64,000 bases of DNA from Virgibacillus chiguensis (GCF_900129865.1 NZ_FQXD01000010.1:1-64000); one strand, 5' to 3'; shown: positions 17,752 to 26,353, counted from the stretch's first letter. Numbers and translations are program-made. Notes: generated from the sequence alone by a model not told the origin.

Positions 17752-17882
17752 TGGATATAAGTTGGTGTAAGAATCTCACTTTAAGAGTTGGAAGCGCAAG
17801 TGCTTGACAAGTCTCAGTGGCAAATAATATCACTTAAAACGCCGATGAATTTACGTAACAATCAGTGGAATAAGAGAAACTT
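17752..17882. repeat. R3 dispersed repeat, copy 1
   Basis: Begins GGATATAAGTTGGTGTAAG and contains CAATCAGTGGAATAAGAGAAAC. The segment at 35992-36136 shares both landmarks in the same order. Related starts occur at 49880 and 59565. Degenerate, intergenic and non-coding. Confidence 0.45.
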
Positions 17883-18066
17883 GCTAGTAAGTGAATTTTA
17901 ATTTTATTTCAGGCGAGTGTTGTGAAAAAAATGTATAAACTACCCAGATACCAATTTTTAGTAGCGGCTTTCCAGTATGAAAACGTGTGCTGTTCATAAC
18001 AGGGGATGTATATTAACAAATATTTATTTAAAGTAGATAGACTTTAGGAGAAAGGAGGCATGGCAT

Positions 18067-18204
18067 ATGGATATGTGGATTGCATTTATAACCGAAGTTG
18101 GGTTTCCCGTGGCAGTGACCTTTTATCTGCTTCATCGTATTGAAGGCAAGCTGAATGTTTTAATTGCAACCATTTATGAATTACCTGAAAAAATGAACCA
18201 ATAG
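18067..18204 (+). CDS. yvrJ: YvrJ family small membrane peptide
   Basis: A 45-residue frame from ATG 18067 to TAG 18204 with AAAGGAGG 9 bases upstream. The start MDMWIAFITEVGFPVAVTFY is one hydrophobic helix, followed by LLHRIEGKLNVLIATIYELP. This is the YvrJ family pattern (EVGFPVAVTFYLLxRIExKL). The position after DUF1659 and DUF2922 genes is the usual one for the family. Function is unknown. It is probably a single-pass membrane peptide. Confidence 0.85.
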   Translation: MDMWIAFITEVGFPVAVTFYLLHRIEGKLNVLIATIYELPEKMNQ

Positions 18205-19063
18205 ATCAAAGGAGTTCGTTATACTGCTTGCATGATAGGAAAACAAAAATTCAAGGCTTATCGTATTAACATAAACTCTTTCGACATAAAGATTTGGCGA
18301 TAAGCCAAGTTTTTCTACCATGCATGCAATAAACAAAGGGGGGGCAACAAGTTGAGGTCTTCGTAATTACAGATGGTTAATCGCACCAGTAGAATTCCGT
18401 TTCCTACTAAGGCAATGCCTCATATCGAAGCTCTCCTACATCATTTCATTCCACGTTTCGTTCATAACTATTTGTCTTTTTTTAGCCCTGCTTTTTTCAA
18501 TTTCCCGGGAAATATCGACATATTTACAATACCATGTTATAAACAATTATTTATAAATGGAAGAAAAAGGATTAAGTTTTAAACAAAGTGAAGTGTGTTA
18601 TGTTACATGGTTCTTGTTATAAGCGCTTCCTCATAAATGGTCCATGTAGTTTTCGCAAAGTTTGTGACGATATAGTGAAAAAGCATTATTGGAAAACAAA
18701 TAGATTATATTCATTGCTGGATCGTGTGTCCATATACGATTATCATTTAGCTAGAAGAAGTGTTTTTTTTATTCTATGAATCATTGTTTGAACGAAGGGA
18801 TTTACGGTTAACCAATATGAGTCATGCACAATACATAAAGGTATAGTAAAATGTGGAAGTTCATCGTATAATTTTCGACATCAACATGGACAATAAGTAA
18901 GATTTGCTAACCGCTTTAGAGTGGTTCTTTTAGAGGATCTTTCGCTTTGTTAATAATAAGGAAAGCTTTCTGAAGGTCATTCTACCTAATCGTTTTGGTT
19001 TCATTTCAACTTAATTACAAGTGTTATATAATAAGTGTAGGTAGCGTGGTTAGGGGGGACATA
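18205..19063. other. Long intergenic region with an R2 element, no convincing gene
   Basis: Two short open frames here (18373-18582 and 18588-18779) have no good ribosome-binding site and their products look like random translation. An R2 copy lies at 18263-18317. The region looks like decayed or non-coding DNA. Confidence 0.5.
18263..18317 (+). repeat. R2 dispersed element, reference copy
   Basis: Ends GATTTGGCGATAAGCCAAG then TTTTTCTA. The last part forms a hairpin, TTTGGC-GATAA-GCCAAG, followed by a T-run. The approximate consensus, from comparing copies by eye, is GTATAAGTAAA, then ACGACGGCGTTTTTCGCC, ATAAA, GATTTGGCGATAAGCCAAG and TTTTTCTAA. An outer inverted repeat, AAGGCTTATCG (from 18253) with CGATAAGCC, is special to this copy. 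Confidence 0.65.
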
Positions 19064-19687
19064 ATGAACACAGCAGAAGTTATTGAACGATTGCAACATC
19101 GAAAACCGACCATCTTAGGGAGGGAGCATTTTCGTGAATATGCAGTGCTTATCCCACTAATAGAAGTAAATAATGAAACCCATTTGCTTTTTGAGGTCCG
19201 GTCGAAGCATATGCGAAGCCAACCAGGAGATGTTTGTTTTCCAGGTGGGAGAGTAGAACCAAGTGACAAAGATGAGTTGCATTGTGCCTTACGGGAAACA
19301 TCGGAAGAATTGGGGATAGAGCAGACGCAAATTCGTAATGTAATTCCATTAGACTATATTGTATCTGATTTTGGAAGGATTGTGTTTCCTTTTACGGGAA
19401 CGGTTGAGAATACAGAAAACATTCATCCTAACCCTGGAGAGGTAGAAGAACTATTTTCCGTACCTTTACGTTTTTTCCTTGATACGAAGCCAAAAGCTTA
19501 TCAAGTGAGTTTTAAAGTGATACCGGAAGAGAATTTTCCTTATCATGATATTCAGGGGGGAAGAGATTACAATTGGAGCACACCGAAAATGGAGGAATTA
19601 TTTTACTATTACGAGGATAGAGTGGTTTGGGGGCTAACCGCAAAAATTATTGCTCATTTTGTAGCATTATTACAAGATGGCTCTTAA
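19064..19687 (+). CDS. Nudix hydrolase, CoA pyrophosphatase (NudL/YeaB-like)
   Basis: A 207-residue protein. MRSQPGDVCFPGGRVEPSD followed by ALRETSEELGI is the Nudix box in the form found in CoA diphosphatases, which cleave CoA to phosphopantetheine and 3',5'-ADP. RSQPGDVCFPGG is the CoA-specific UPF0035-type motif that precedes the box. ATG 19064 lies 6 bases after GGGGGGA. A longer start would add an unrelated hydrophobic leader. It is monocistronic, and the physiological substrate is inferred from family. Confidence 0.85.
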   Translation: MNTAEVIERLQHRKPTILGREHFREYAVLIPLIEVNNETHLLFEVRSKHMRSQPGDVCFPGGRVEPSDKDELHCALRETSEELGIEQTQIRNVIPLDYIVSDFGRIVFPFTGTVENTENIHPNPGEVEELFSVPLRFFLDTKPKAYQVSFKVIPEENFPYHDIQGGRDYNWSTPKMEELFYYYEDRVVWGLTAKIIAHFVALLQDGS

Positions 19688-19786
19688 ATATAACGCGTTG
19701 CCTCGATTTGCGTGAGATCCTTTATTAACGAAAGAAATTTATTTTTAATTTTCTGTGATGAGGGAAATATGTAAATTTCGAGCATT

Positions 19787-19842
19787 TATAGTAGAGGTAA
19801 AACGATGGCGTTTTTCGTCATAAAAATTTGACGATAAGACAC
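19787..19842 (+). repeat. R2 dispersed element
   Basis: Contains AACGATGGCGTTTTTCGTCAT and TTTGACGATAAGACAC. The first hairpin (ATGGCG-TTTTT-CGTCAT) is well kept, and the terminal hairpin is degraded. It lies 68 bases before the UPF0158 gene. Confidence 0.6.
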
Positions 19843-19909
19843 ATGAGGCTGTAACGGGTGAAGAACCCACAAGAGAGAAAAATTATTTTATAGAATAGAG
19901 GGAATAAGG

Positions 19910-20380
19910 ATGAGCCAAGCTCTAAAACTATCCGAATTAATCGACGAGATGGATATGCAATTTGATGATTCCAATGTATTTGTGAATAAGGAAACAGGGG
20001 AAATCGTGTACATCATGAGAGAGTTTTTAAGTATGGCAGAAGATGGCGAAAAGGGTGATCATTTACCATCGTGGGAACAAAAACAGTTGAAATTGGCAGA
20101 AGATATTGTTTTTTCTTTTGAGAAATATCAAACCATTCCGAGTAAATATGATATGGATGAATACGACATTATGGAAGATTTTTGTCTAGCAGTAAAAAAT
20201 GAGCGACATCAACAGCAATTGTTAACAGCGATACGAGGAAAGGGCGCTTTTCGTAGATTTAAAGATAAAATAATCGCATTAGACCTAGAGGACGATTGGT
20301 ATGATTATCATCATAACCGTTTAAAGGAAATCGCGATTGATTTTTGTCATAGACATGAAATAAAATATGAAGATAAATAA
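19910..20380 (+). CDS. UPF0158 family protein
   Basis: A 156-residue acidic protein. The sequence begins with LSELIDEMDMQFDDSNVFVN followed by KETGEIV. FRRFKDKI, then WYDYHHNRLKEIAIDFC near the C-terminus, is the UPF0158 signature. The function of the family is not established. Start ATG 19910 follows AGAGGGAATAAGG. It stands alone between an R2 element and a weak hairpin. Confidence 0.85.
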   Translation: MSQALKLSELIDEMDMQFDDSNVFVNKETGEIVYIMREFLSMAEDGEKGDHLPSWEQKQLKLAEDIVFSFEKYQTIPSKYDMDEYDIMEDFCLAVKNERHQQQLLTAIRGKGAFRRFKDKIIALDLEDDWYDYHHNRLKEIAIDFCHRHEIKYEDK

Positions 20381-20542
20381 GTATTGTAGATAAAATTATC
20401 TAGTAAGATTACCTCAAAAATGAAGGTCCTTAAAATATTTTTAGTAGGTCATTATGTTCCCAATTGCTCATGTTACGAAATGGGTAACGTTTGCGATACT
20501 TAATAACTAGTATTAGATTTTACCATCTATCTTCAGAAGACA

Positions 20543-20590
20543 ACCAATGATGCTTGAAACCTTAAGGCATCATTGGTATTTAAAATTTTA
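20543..20590 (+). terminator. Possible terminator after the UPF0158 gene
   Basis: A perfect 11-bp stem, ACCAATGATGC (20543-20553) with GCATCATTGGT (20567-20577), is followed by an A/T-rich stretch with TTTT. It is 160 bases beyond the stop codon, so the assignment is uncertain. Confidence 0.5.
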
Positions 20591-21397
20591 TGGATTAAAC
20601 CACGGTGTTCCATCGACGATAGCCAATTTTTCTACATGTAGCCTTTTAACCCTTTATCCCAAAGGAAAAAGTAGTTGTTTGATGATACATCTGATTTGGT
20701 TCTAACATAATACTTGGAAAATGATTGTAACGAAGTGCAGCTGGAGAACCCTGTGTCTCAAACACACTCCTTGGTAACGAGAAAATGTTGTTTGTATTTG
20801 TTTATATGATACAAAACCATGCCAGGTTGATTGGTGGTAACGTGAAGTGTTCTGCCTGTTTTTTAATCGAGTAAGCACTTTTTCGTTCGTGAAACAAAAT
20901 AATGGTCATACCCATTACCGGCAATGCGGTTTTGTTCATGGTCGGCATTCATACCTGTACATCATTGCTGGTAAGATTGAAAATGAAACGCATGTGCGTT
21001 TGTAATAGGCCTCCCTGTTGGAATGGAATGAGGTCTTTATTTAATTCCAAGCAAATATCGCTCCGCATTTTAGCATAATGTTGCTTCACTATTTCTCCTT
21101 TACTTCCTCGCAAATTAAAGTAACTATGATTCGTTAAGGCGATAGGAGTTGCTTGATCCGTTGTTGTCGTATAATCGTAAATGTATTTTCATTTGTCAAA
21201 ATATAGCTGATCGTCACTTCCACATTGCCAGGATAACCATTATCTCCATCAGGTCTATGGTTTTCAGAATAGCACGAATATCCTTTTTCTATTTGCTCTG
21301 TAGTAACATGCCAGAGCACATGGCTAAAGCCGTTTATACCACCGTGTAAATGATGATGCCTCGCATTTTTAATAACAAAGTGCCTTTTCCCTTTCAC
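20590..21397 (-). pseudogene. galM: Aldose 1-epimerase (galM) pseudogene
   Basis: Minus-strand translation gives recognisable mutarotase pieces in different frames. These include HHHLHGGINGFSHVLW and GDNGYPGNVEVTISYILTNE, then after a frameshift YDYTTTTDQATPIALTNHSYFNL. Further fragments are HEQNRIAGNGYDHYFV, KTGRTLHVTTNQPGMVLY and, in another frame, ETQGSPAALRYNHFPS. Aldose 1-epimerase interconverts alpha and beta anomers of galactose and other sugars. At least two frameshifts and an in-frame stop separate the pieces, and the N-terminal strands before HLHGG are short, so the gene is broken. No ribosome-binding site is needed to see this. The identity is clear and the number of lesions is approximate. 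Confidence 0.85.
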
Positions 21398-21437
21398 TAA
21401 AAATAGGCCTCCTGTTGAATTTTGGTGAAATATTTTA

Positions 21438-21490
21438 TTTATATTAGTTAATTAATTTAATTAATTAACTAACTAACTAATTAATATAAA
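21438..21490. repeat. AT-only inverted repeat with CTAA tandem units
   Basis: The segment starts TTTATATTA and ends TAATATAAA. The interior is made of GTTAATTAA and AACTAACTAACTAA units, with one base other than A/T every four or more positions. It lies between the start side of the galM pseudogene and the EamA gene and may have been a shared control region. Confidence 0.5.
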
Positions 21491-21649
21491 TGAACGACAA
21501 AACGATATGTTTGACAATAGGTCTGTATGTTTAAATAATAGAGTATTGTACCTTCACATTTTAAATTCAATATTTTCGCGGAATGCAGATGATGAAATGC
21601 GTTTTCATAAAGAATACTAGAAAATGGATCATAGAGGAGATGACATAAA

Positions 21650-22591
21650 GTGAATCGTGTTTTTGAGAAAAAATGGATTGTGGTGGGCATTGCTATTTTT
21701 TGTTCCATCTTATGGGGTAGTGCTTTTCCTGTTTTGAAAGTAAGCTATGATGAGTTACAAATGGCAGCAGATGATACCATTGCTAAGATTGTGTTTGCAG
21801 GAATGCGCTTTTTACTAGCAGGTTTAATCATATTAATTGGTCTCTTCCTTGTAGATCGAAAGCGATTAATGGTAACGAAAAGGCAAATGCTGTTTTTGAC
21901 AATATTTGGTGTTATCCAAACAGGACTGCAATACTTCTTTTTTTATAACGGGTTAGCGAAAGTTTCTGGAATGCAAGGGGCGATCTTAGTTTCAAGCGGT
22001 ACATTTTTTACCGTTATATTAGCTCACTTTTTCTATAGCAATGATCGGATGAATTGGAAAAAAGGGATTGGCTTAGCGGCTGGTTTTGCTGGAATTATTG
22101 TTGCTAATTGGGGGCAAGAGTTCCAACTTAGCTTCCATTTTACAGGAGAGGGCTATATGATTTTAGCGGCATTAACAGGGGCGATTGGTACAATAATGGC
22201 AAAAGAGTTAGCCGTTGGTATTCATCCCTTTGCCATAACAGGCTGGCAATTGTCAATTGGTGCTAGCCTGATGTTGATCTTTGGAGTACCACAGCTAGAA
22301 AGTGGAGCGATGACTTTCACGCCTTTAGGGTTTTGGTTGTTCGTATATTCTGCTGTATTGTCTGCGGCTGCCTTTGCTTTGTGGTACTCGATCTTAAAGT
22401 ATAATAAAGCTGGCGAAATAAGCATGTTTAAATTTATTACTCCTGTATCTGGAGCCATTTTATCAGCTATCTTTATTCCAGCGGAGACATTAGATGTATA
22501 TGTTATTGCAGCTTTAGGGTTAGTGGCAATAGGAATTGTTGCTGTCAATTATAAAGGGAAAAGTAGTGCTAAGCAAAGGTTATCCAAATGA
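21650..22591 (+). CDS. EamA family (DMT superfamily) transporter
   Basis: A 313-residue membrane protein with about ten hydrophobic segments in two EamA halves. The first half carries SILWGSAFPVLKVSY and GMRFLLAGLIILIGLF. The second has AALTGAIGTIMAKELA and ILKYNKAGEISMFKFITPVS, both typical of drug/metabolite transporters. Substrate is unknown. Start GTG 21650 follows AGAGGAGATGA at a somewhat long spacing. It stands alone. The neighbour upstream is the galM pseudogene on the other strand. Confidence 0.88.
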   Translation: MNRVFEKKWIVVGIAIFCSILWGSAFPVLKVSYDELQMAADDTIAKIVFAGMRFLLAGLIILIGLFLVDRKRLMVTKRQMLFLTIFGVIQTGLQYFFFYNGLAKVSGMQGAILVSSGTFFTVILAHFFYSNDRMNWKKGIGLAAGFAGIIVANWGQEFQLSFHFTGEGYMILAALTGAIGTIMAKELAVGIHPFAITGWQLSIGASLMLIFGVPQLESGAMTFTPLGFWLFVYSAVLSAAAFALWYSILKYNKAGEISMFKFITPVSGAILSAIFIPAETLDVYVIAALGLVAIGIVAVNYKGKSSAKQRLSK

Positions 22592-22722
22592 TAGGCAATT
22601 GAAGTAGGTGAGGCTTTATCTTTTGCAAAGCGTGTATAGGTTGTTAACAGATACGTCAGGCTTGGGGGTTGTCAAGTCTTTTCTTTTTACACTATAAGAA
22701 GGTATAAAGTTTTAAGGCTTAT

Positions 22723-22782
22723 AGTAATAAGAAAAGCCACAGTTTCCGCTATAATGATTTGGCGTTAAGCCAAATTTTTCTA
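22723..22782 (+). repeat. R2 dispersed element
   Basis: Ends TTTGGCGTTAAGCCAAA then TTTTTCTAA. Compared with the reference copy, both arms of the outermost pair differ (G to A on the right), and the hairpin TTTGGC-GTTAA-GCCAAA is perfect. Confidence 0.65.
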
Positions 22783-22923
22783 ACAGTATAGGAAAATATA
22801 ATTTTATAAGGGCTATCGTATAAGAAACCGCCTCGTCTCGCATTAGGAGAACGACCATCTATTATGAAATATAGGTGCAAAGCCCAAATGCGGTGTTCCA
22901 TACGCTGCTAGGAAAACATCAGA

Positions 22924-23060
22924 AATATTTTCCAATAAGCCAAGCCTTTTTCATCTAACAATGAGAATGGTATAATAATTCACAGTAGATTCAAAAAGTC
23001 TGATATTTTTTTGCACTATTCAAATAAAACGACGACGTTTTTCTCAAGAGATAAGTTGCA
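22924..23060 (+). repeat. Degenerate R2 remnants before the ROK gene
   Basis: Two partial matches are seen: CCAATAAGCCAAGCCTTTTTC at 22931-22951 and AAACGACGACGTTTTTCTC at 23027-23045. The first resembles the 3' half of R2 and the second the 5' half. They could be one rearranged copy or two decayed ones. Confidence 0.4.
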
Positions 23061-23093
23061 CACAAATATTTTGCTATCATTTTGGAGGTTGCT

Positions 23094-24278
23094 ATGCAAC
23101 GAGGAACATTTCAGTTAATGAAATCAGTAAATAAATCAATTATTTTAAATAAAATTAGGACGTGCGAGCCTATTTCTAGGGCACAAATAGCTAAGGAAAC
23201 AGAGCTGACTCCCCCTACAGTAAGCAGTATTGTTAAAGAATTACTAGAGCAAGGTATGGTTTATGAACAGAAAAAGGCTACCTCAATGGGTGGGAGAAGA
23301 CCTACGATGCTTTATATTAATAAAACAGCCTATTATTTGGTGGGAGTGGATGCTGGTCCGGAGACGATGAATGCAATTGTTACTGATTTGGGTGGTACAA
23401 TTTTAGGACGTATATCATATGTGTTAAACACTCCGATTACAGAGGCCTCCTTTCTAGATGTTATGAAACAGAGTATTAACGAGGTGGTACGTCTTGCGAA
23501 TGTGAAAATGGAAGAAATTATGGGTATAGGTGTAGCGATGCATGGTGTTGTCGAAGTAGCTACAGGGAAATCTTTATATGCCCCCAATTTAAAATTAACG
23601 GATATTCCGATAAAAGAAGCGTTAGAACAAGAGTTTTGTGTGACGGTAAAAGTGGAAAACGATGCGCGTGCAATGGCTCTAGGTGAAGCATGGTTTGGTG
23701 GTCATGGTGACTTAGGTAGTATGGTGACTGTTAACTTAGGGCGAGGCGTAGGCGCTGGGATTGTAACAGATGGAAAATTATTTCATGGTGCAAAAGATAT
23801 TGCTGGTGAAATAGGTCATATGACGATCGACATTAATGGAGAAATTTGCGAGTGCGGAAATCATGGTTGCTTGCAAACTTTTGCTACGGGTCCAGCAATT
23901 GTAAGACGCGCACAGCGAAAATTAGCTGAACGAGGAGCGGAGCATTCTTTTAAGCTCACTGCAGAGAGTGTATTTGAGCTCGCAAAAGCTGGAAATACGC
24001 TGTATGTAGATGTATTAGAAGAAACAGGCTTTGCTATAGGTATTGGCTTAACGAATGTGATACATATTGTTAACCCAGAAAAGATTGTGTTAGGTGGAGG
24101 GGTTATGAAAAGTGAGGAATTCCTTTTACCTATTATTAAAAAGACAGTCAACAACAATGCTTTGACAGAAGGGGCAAAAAATACAGAAGTGAAGGTAACG
24201 AAACTTGGGAAAGATGCTACTGTGTTGGGTGCTGTAGCGTTGCTTTTGGTGGAAATATTTGATTCTGTTTTAGGCTAG
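23094..24278 (+). CDS. ROK family transcriptional regulator (XylR/NagC type)
   Basis: A 394-residue protein. Residues ~10-65 form a winged helix-turn-helix (ISRAQIAKETELTPPTVSSI), and the rest is a ROK sugar-kinase-like domain. Seen motifs are GVDAGPETMNAIVTDLGG (phosphate loop), VKVENDARAMALGEAWFG, VNLGRGVGAGIV, and the zinc motif CECGNHGCLQTFA. The usual Glu after GCL is Gln here. Such proteins are usually repressors released by a sugar. ATG 23094 is chosen because GGAGG is 6 bases upstream, and an in-frame TTG lies inside that site. The target genes are unknown. The GalNAc cluster begins 2.3 kb downstream but has its own GntR. Confidence 0.88.
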   Translation: MQRGTFQLMKSVNKSIILNKIRTCEPISRAQIAKETELTPPTVSSIVKELLEQGMVYEQKKATSMGGRRPTMLYINKTAYYLVGVDAGPETMNAIVTDLGGTILGRISYVLNTPITEASFLDVMKQSINEVVRLANVKMEEIMGIGVAMHGVVEVATGKSLYAPNLKLTDIPIKEALEQEFCVTVKVENDARAMALGEAWFGGHGDLGSMVTVNLGRGVGAGIVTDGKLFHGAKDIAGEIGHMTIDINGEICECGNHGCLQTFATGPAIVRRAQRKLAERGAEHSFKLTAESVFELAKAGNTLYVDVLEETGFAIGIGLTNVIHIVNPEKIVLGGGVMKSEEFLLPIIKKTVNNNALTEGAKNTEVKVTKLGKDATVLGAVALLLVEIFDSVLG

Positions 24279-24356
24279 GAAACAGACATGGCTTGTATGA
24301 AGAAAGCAACGTATCGTGTTGTGCCAAGCACTGTATATAATCTCTAATAAATATGT

Positions 24357-24387
24357 ACATCCCCTTTTACAATTGAAAAGGGGATGT
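24357..24387 (+). terminator. Hairpin after the ROK gene, probable terminator
   Basis: A perfect 12-bp stem (ACATCCCCTTTT with AAAAGGGGATGT) encloses a 7-base loop. No T-run follows, so termination efficiency is uncertain. Confidence 0.5.
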
Positions 24388-24449
24388 CATGTAATAATAG
24401 GATAATTAGTCTTGGGGACTTTGTTGAAGAGAAAAACAGAGGGTTAACA

Positions 24450-24491
24450 AGAAAAAAATAAAGCAAGTCTATCGTTAATTCGAGCTTGCTT
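24450..24491 (-). terminator. Terminator overlapping the end of the coiled-coil gene
   Basis: On the minus strand AAGCAAG (24491-24485) pairs with CTTGCTT, and TATTTTTTTC follows. The left arm lies within the last codons of the gene and the stop codon is in the loop. Confidence 0.7.
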
Positions 24492-24927
24492 GTTTTAGCA
24501 TATAAATGTCCTTTTTATTTGTCCATACATCTTCTCTCAGTACAGCAAAATTTACATGCATGTTGCTGATTTCTTTCTTCACATAACCAAACTCTTTTGC
24601 ATTTTCTATACGCATTCCGTCTATCTCTGCTTTTAAATATTCTTGCCCGGAGCGTAGTGCGGTTAAGATATCTTTATGTTCATCCAGTCTTTGTTCAATA
24701 GTTGTAATTCTTTGTCCTTGTTCATCAAGTTTGTGTTCGATAGTTGCAATTCTTTGTCCTTGTTCATCAATTCTTTGTTCTTGCTCAGTAAATCGTGATT
24801 CCAGATTATCGAAACGCTTCTCGAAGTTATCGAAGCGTGTTTCAAGAGAACCAATTCGTTCCCCTTGTTCTTGTATGCTTGTAGAGATTTGTTCCAGCAT
24901 CGTAATGATCTTTTCTTCCATTTGCAT
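24475..24927 (-). CDS. Coiled-coil protein with 14-residue internal repeats
   Basis: A 150-residue protein made almost wholly of helix. Two adjacent 14-residue units, DEQGQRIATIEHKL and DEQGQRITTIEQRL, are flanked by related EQEQRI and DEHKD pieces. Earlier heptads include RFDNFEKRFDNLESRF. The C-terminal third (YVKKEISNMHVNFAVLREDV) is less repetitive. No enzymatic motif is visible. Many Bacillaceae encode such short coiled-coil proteins of unknown role. Start ATG is 9 bases after GGAGGG on the minus strand. Unknown function. Confidence 0.75.
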   Translation of the reverse strand: MQMEEKIITMLEQISTSIQEQGERIGSLETRFDNFEKRFDNLESRFTEQEQRIDEQGQRIATIEHKLDEQGQRITTIEQRLDEHKDILTALRSGQEYLKAEIDGMRIENAKEFGYVKKEISNMHVNFAVLREDVWTNKKDIYMLKQASSN

Positions 24928-25145
24928 GTTTATAATCCCTCCTCTCTAAAATATAATACGATTATATCATATAGGGAGGAAAGTTGTAGAATAAAATAGC
25001 AATTTGCGCAAAGCTATCAATTTTTCTAAGGGGTGTTGAAACATTTCCATGGATGGAAGATTCGCTTTATTATATAGTATACTTTAATGATGTAAATAAA
25101 CGTAATGCTATTAAATGTGGGCATTTGTAAAAAAGGGGGGGTAAC

Positions 25146-25502
25146 ATGAGTAAACAAAAAATTGAAAAAAGCGTTCGCTATTATGCGGCCCAATTAGTGC
25201 AAGAAAAAGGATACATTAGTCCGCTAGATTTATTAATAAAAATGGAAAGAATTACTCCGAAGCAAGTGGAAGATTGGAGGCGTAAAAGGGTTTCCTACTT
25301 AGAGCGAATGATACTTGGTAACCTATCCAAACTGCAGTTTATCTTGCAAACGTTAAGAAAGTTTGCCCGAGAACAGGATTTAAAGCCTTCTGAAACGGTA
25401 TATAAATCTTGGGGAAAAGGAGCAAAACAACAGTTACGATTTTCGAAGTCAGGAAGTCCTTATGTGGAAAAGCTGTATGCAACGCATTATGTGAAAAAAT
25501 AG
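25146..25502 (+). CDS. Conserved hypothetical protein, basic, 118 residues
   Basis: Preceded by AAGGGGGGG and ATG 25146. The product is basic and helical, beginning with VRYYAAQLVQEKGYISPLDL and containing ITPKQVEDWRRKRVSYLERM. It ends YKSWGKGAKQQLRFSKSG and YVEKLYATHYVKK. I have an impression of similar proteins in other Bacillus species but cannot name a family. The stop is 135 bases before the GntR start, with a separate promoter between, so it is probably not part of the sugar operon. Confidence 0.7.
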   Translation: MSKQKIEKSVRYYAAQLVQEKGYISPLDLLIKMERITPKQVEDWRRKRVSYLERMILGNLSKLQFILQTLRKFAREQDLKPSETVYKSWGKGAKQQLRFSKSGSPYVEKLYATHYVKK

Positions 25503-25558
25503 ATATGTATCTGTATTATACTAGTGGCAACTATGTACATTTCATTCGTATAAAAGCC

Positions 25559-25587
25559 TTTACATTATTTAAAGTTTATTTTATACT
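25559..25587 (+). promoter_or_regulatory. Promoter of the GntR-type regulator
   Basis: TTTACA (25559-25564) and TATACT (25582-25587) have a 17-base spacer. The operator palindrome lies just after the expected start of transcription. Confidence 0.65.
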
Positions 25588-25599
25588 AAAATCAACAAC

Positions 25600-25611
25600 T
25601 GGTTATAACCA
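25600..25611. promoter_or_regulatory. GntR operator before its own gene
   Basis: A perfect 12-bp palindrome, TGGTTATAACCA, sits directly downstream of the -10. The same half-site appears before agaS at 26406-26427. This indicates autoregulation by the GntR protein. It is inferred, as no binding data are available. Confidence 0.65.
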
Positions 25612-25636
25612 CATAGAGAGGAGGGCATTTAAAGTC

Positions 25637-26353
25637 TTGGACAAAAGTAGTAAGGTGCCTTTATATTTACAACTTATGAACGAAATCATTGAGAAAATCG
25701 AACAAGAGACGTATGAAGAACATGATAAATTACCTTCTGAGCGTGAACTGTGTGATATGTATAAATTAAGTAGGATTACGGTGAGGCAGGCGCTGCAAGA
25801 GTTAGAAAGAGAAGGTTATATTTATAAGTTACATGGAAAAGGAACATTTGTATCGGCTACCTCCATTGAACAAAATTTAGTTAAACTGTACAGCTTTACA
25901 GAAGAAATGAAAAAAGTGGGAAAGACGCCGATGACCAAGGTTTTATCTTTCAAAGAGATAGCCATTGATACTAGGATAGCAAATAAAATGGGGTTAGAAC
26001 CATTGGATGAAGTATTTGAGGTCGTACGTTTACGACTTGCAGATGAACAACCACTTATGTATGAAACATCCTATCTACCAAAGAAGTGGTTTCCATATTT
26101 AACAAAAGAAAAATTGATGGAAAAGCCTATGTATGATATTTTTTCACATGATTATCAGGTCCACGTTACGAGAGCAATTGAACGTTTTTCAGCAACCCAA
26201 TTACGGGAAACAGAAGCTGGTTATTTAAATGCTCTAACCCAGCAACCAGCTATGTTAATTAAACGATTTGCCTATCATCACGAGCAACTCATTGAGTATA
26301 CCATTAGCGTAGCACGAGGCGATAAATTTGATTATACAGTAGAACTAACGTAA
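25637..26353 (+). CDS. GntR/HutC family regulator of the GalNAc cluster
   Basis: A 238-residue protein. The N-terminal winged helix carries KLPSERELCDMYKLSRITVR and LHGKGTFVS, and a UTRA effector domain follows (LYSFTEEMKKVGKTP, FEVVRLRLADEQPLMYETSY). HutC-type regulators of this kind (NagR, AgaR) bind phosphorylated amino sugars. Start TTG 25637 is chosen because the conserved N-terminus SSKVPLYLQL begins there, with AGAGGAGGG upstream. The open frame extends further but would overlap the preceding gene and the promoter. It is probably a repressor of agaS-lacC that binds the ACTGGTTAT palindromes and is released by a sugar phosphate. Confidence 0.87.
   Translation: MDKSSKVPLYLQLMNEIIEKIEQETYEEHDKLPSERELCDMYKLSRITVRQALQELEREGYIYKLHGKGTFVSATSIEQNLVKLYSFTEEMKKVGKTPMTKVLSFKEIAIDTRIANKMGLEPLDEVFEVVRLRLADEQPLMYETSYLPKKWFPYLTKEKLMEKPMYDIFSHDYQVHVTRAIERFSATQLRETEAGYLNALTQQPAMLIKRFAYHHEQLIEYTISVARGDKFDYTVELT

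Noticed and set aside
18373-18779. Two short plus-strand frames after the YvrJ gene
   Set aside because: Both lack a ribosome-binding site and show no protein-like pattern.
19843-19909. Possible riboswitch before the UPF0158 gene
   Set aside because: There is only a very short GGGT/ACCC pairing, and no conserved riboswitch blocks were seen.
20543-20577. Terminator for the galM pseudogene
   Set aside because: On the minus strand no T-run follows this hairpin, so it fits the plus-strand gene better.
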